Below, piece after piece: positions 14,238 through 14,623 of a stretch of 14,623 nt of DNA. A program made the translations under genes and the position numbers. Within the stretch, counting starts at the first letter, position 1, and the number at the start of each line of letters is the position of its first letter. The DNA lies in assembly GCA_019637645.1 (NCBI GenBank), contig JAHBVH010000119.1:1-14623 (forward strand), written 5' to 3'. The notes under the pieces are model-generated. The model was given only the letters and a program-made list of their open reading frames with translations. It did no database searches and was not told where the DNA came from. The DNA is from Caldilineaceae bacterium (GTDB lineage Bacteria > Chloroflexota > Anaerolineae > Caldilineales > Caldilineaceae).

Positions 14238-14623
14238 TTAGGTGAGTTGGGTGAGGCGTTCGGCTGGTAGGTGGACCACCTCAACGCCTGCGGCACTGAG
14301 GGCACGCATGAACTCGGTCACTTCGAGGGTATCATCGCTGCCGCCAATGATGGTTACTCGTTCGGCTTCAAACGCGGCCCAACGATCGCGCCCAAGCGCG
14401 GGGCGCTTTTGCTGGACGTACTGTAAGAGCGTGATAAGATCGTCGGGCTGGCTGACCGCCTCATAGATGTAGAGATAGTGGTGCTGGTCAATCGCCGGGG
14501 CGTGTGATGGCGTGCCGGGCTCATCCGCGGCAACTGTTGCCGCTTCTGTCGTAGCGGTGATCGGCTGGACCAAGGTCGGCCCTAGGGGTAGGGTCTGTTT
14601 TCGAAAGTGAACCCAAAGTGCCT
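14238..14623 (-). CDS. C-terminal part of an unrecognised protein
   Basis: The frame is open from the stop codon at 14238-14240 to the right edge of the window (about 128 residues), with no ATG inside, so it is best read as the 3' end of a longer gene rather than a short one starting at the internal TTG at 14573. A Thr/Ala/Pro-rich stretch (ITATTEAATVAADEPGTP) forms a linker, followed by a compact, apparently soluble domain of about 85 residues with HHYLYIYEAV, VTIIGGSDDTLEVTEFMRAL and a final AGVEVVHLPAERL that looks like an alternating beta/alpha fold. I do not recognise the family. Codon use is like that of the neighbours, and a strong terminator follows, which supports a real gene. Confidence 0.6.
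   Translation of the reverse strand, partial: ALWVHFRKQTLPLGPTLVQPITATTEAATVAADEPGTPSHAPAIDQHHYLYIYEAVSQPDDLITLLQYVQQKRPALGRDRWAAFEAERVTIIGGSDDTLEVTEFMRALSAAGVEVVHLPAERLTQLT

Overview
The window looks like a chromosomal segment of a Chloroflexota (green non-sulfur) bacterium. The reasons are solute-binding lipoproteins with long Ala/Thr/Pro/Glu-rich linkers behind the lipidated cysteine, AglEFG-like sugar transporter genes, Tat-type lipoprotein signals, and dispersed palindromes built on a CCTGTCAGG / CCTGACAGG core. The lineage call is an inference from style; no rRNA or marker gene is present.

Layout from left to right. (1) 1-497 (-): 5' part of a YrbG/CaxA-family cation antiporter gene. 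Its 5' leader (about 865-498) has a consensus promoter, a yybP-ykoY (Mn2+) riboswitch with recognisable signature blocks, and an intrinsic terminator that overlaps the 3' aptamer strand. (2) 985-4741 (-): a peptide/nickel/opine-type ABC importer in the order binding protein, DppB-type permease, DppC-type permease. It is driven by a perfect TTGACA-17-TATAAT promoter near 5020, and no ATPase gene is present. (3) 5413-6738 (+): a lipoprotein with a DxDxDG loop and a TPR-like tail. (4) 6739-7060: a spacer with two strong palindromes and a possible GNAT gene remnant. (5) 7061-8818 (+): a 585-residue protein with an N-terminal Rieske [2Fe-2S] domain and a large C-terminal region I do not recognise. 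(6) 8875-8914: a perfect 40-nt palindrome, serving as bidirectional terminator between convergent units. (7) 8933-13899 (-): a LacI-family regulator followed by an AglE/AglF/AglG-like carbohydrate ABC importer, again without ATPase. The regulator gene has its own promoter with a LacI/CcpA-like operator at the predicted start site. (8) 14159-14195: a bidirectional terminator, then the 3' end of an unrecognised gene running off the right edge.

Functionally the window is mostly regulated nutrient import (two ABC systems that must borrow ATPases from elsewhere) plus riboswitch-controlled cation export. The points most worth a second look are the riboswitch with an expanded arm, the Rieske fusion protein, the LacI regulator with Arg where the hinge Leu normally sits, paired with an operator lacking the usual central CpG, and the same palindrome family placed between the binding-protein gene and the first permease gene in both ABC operons.
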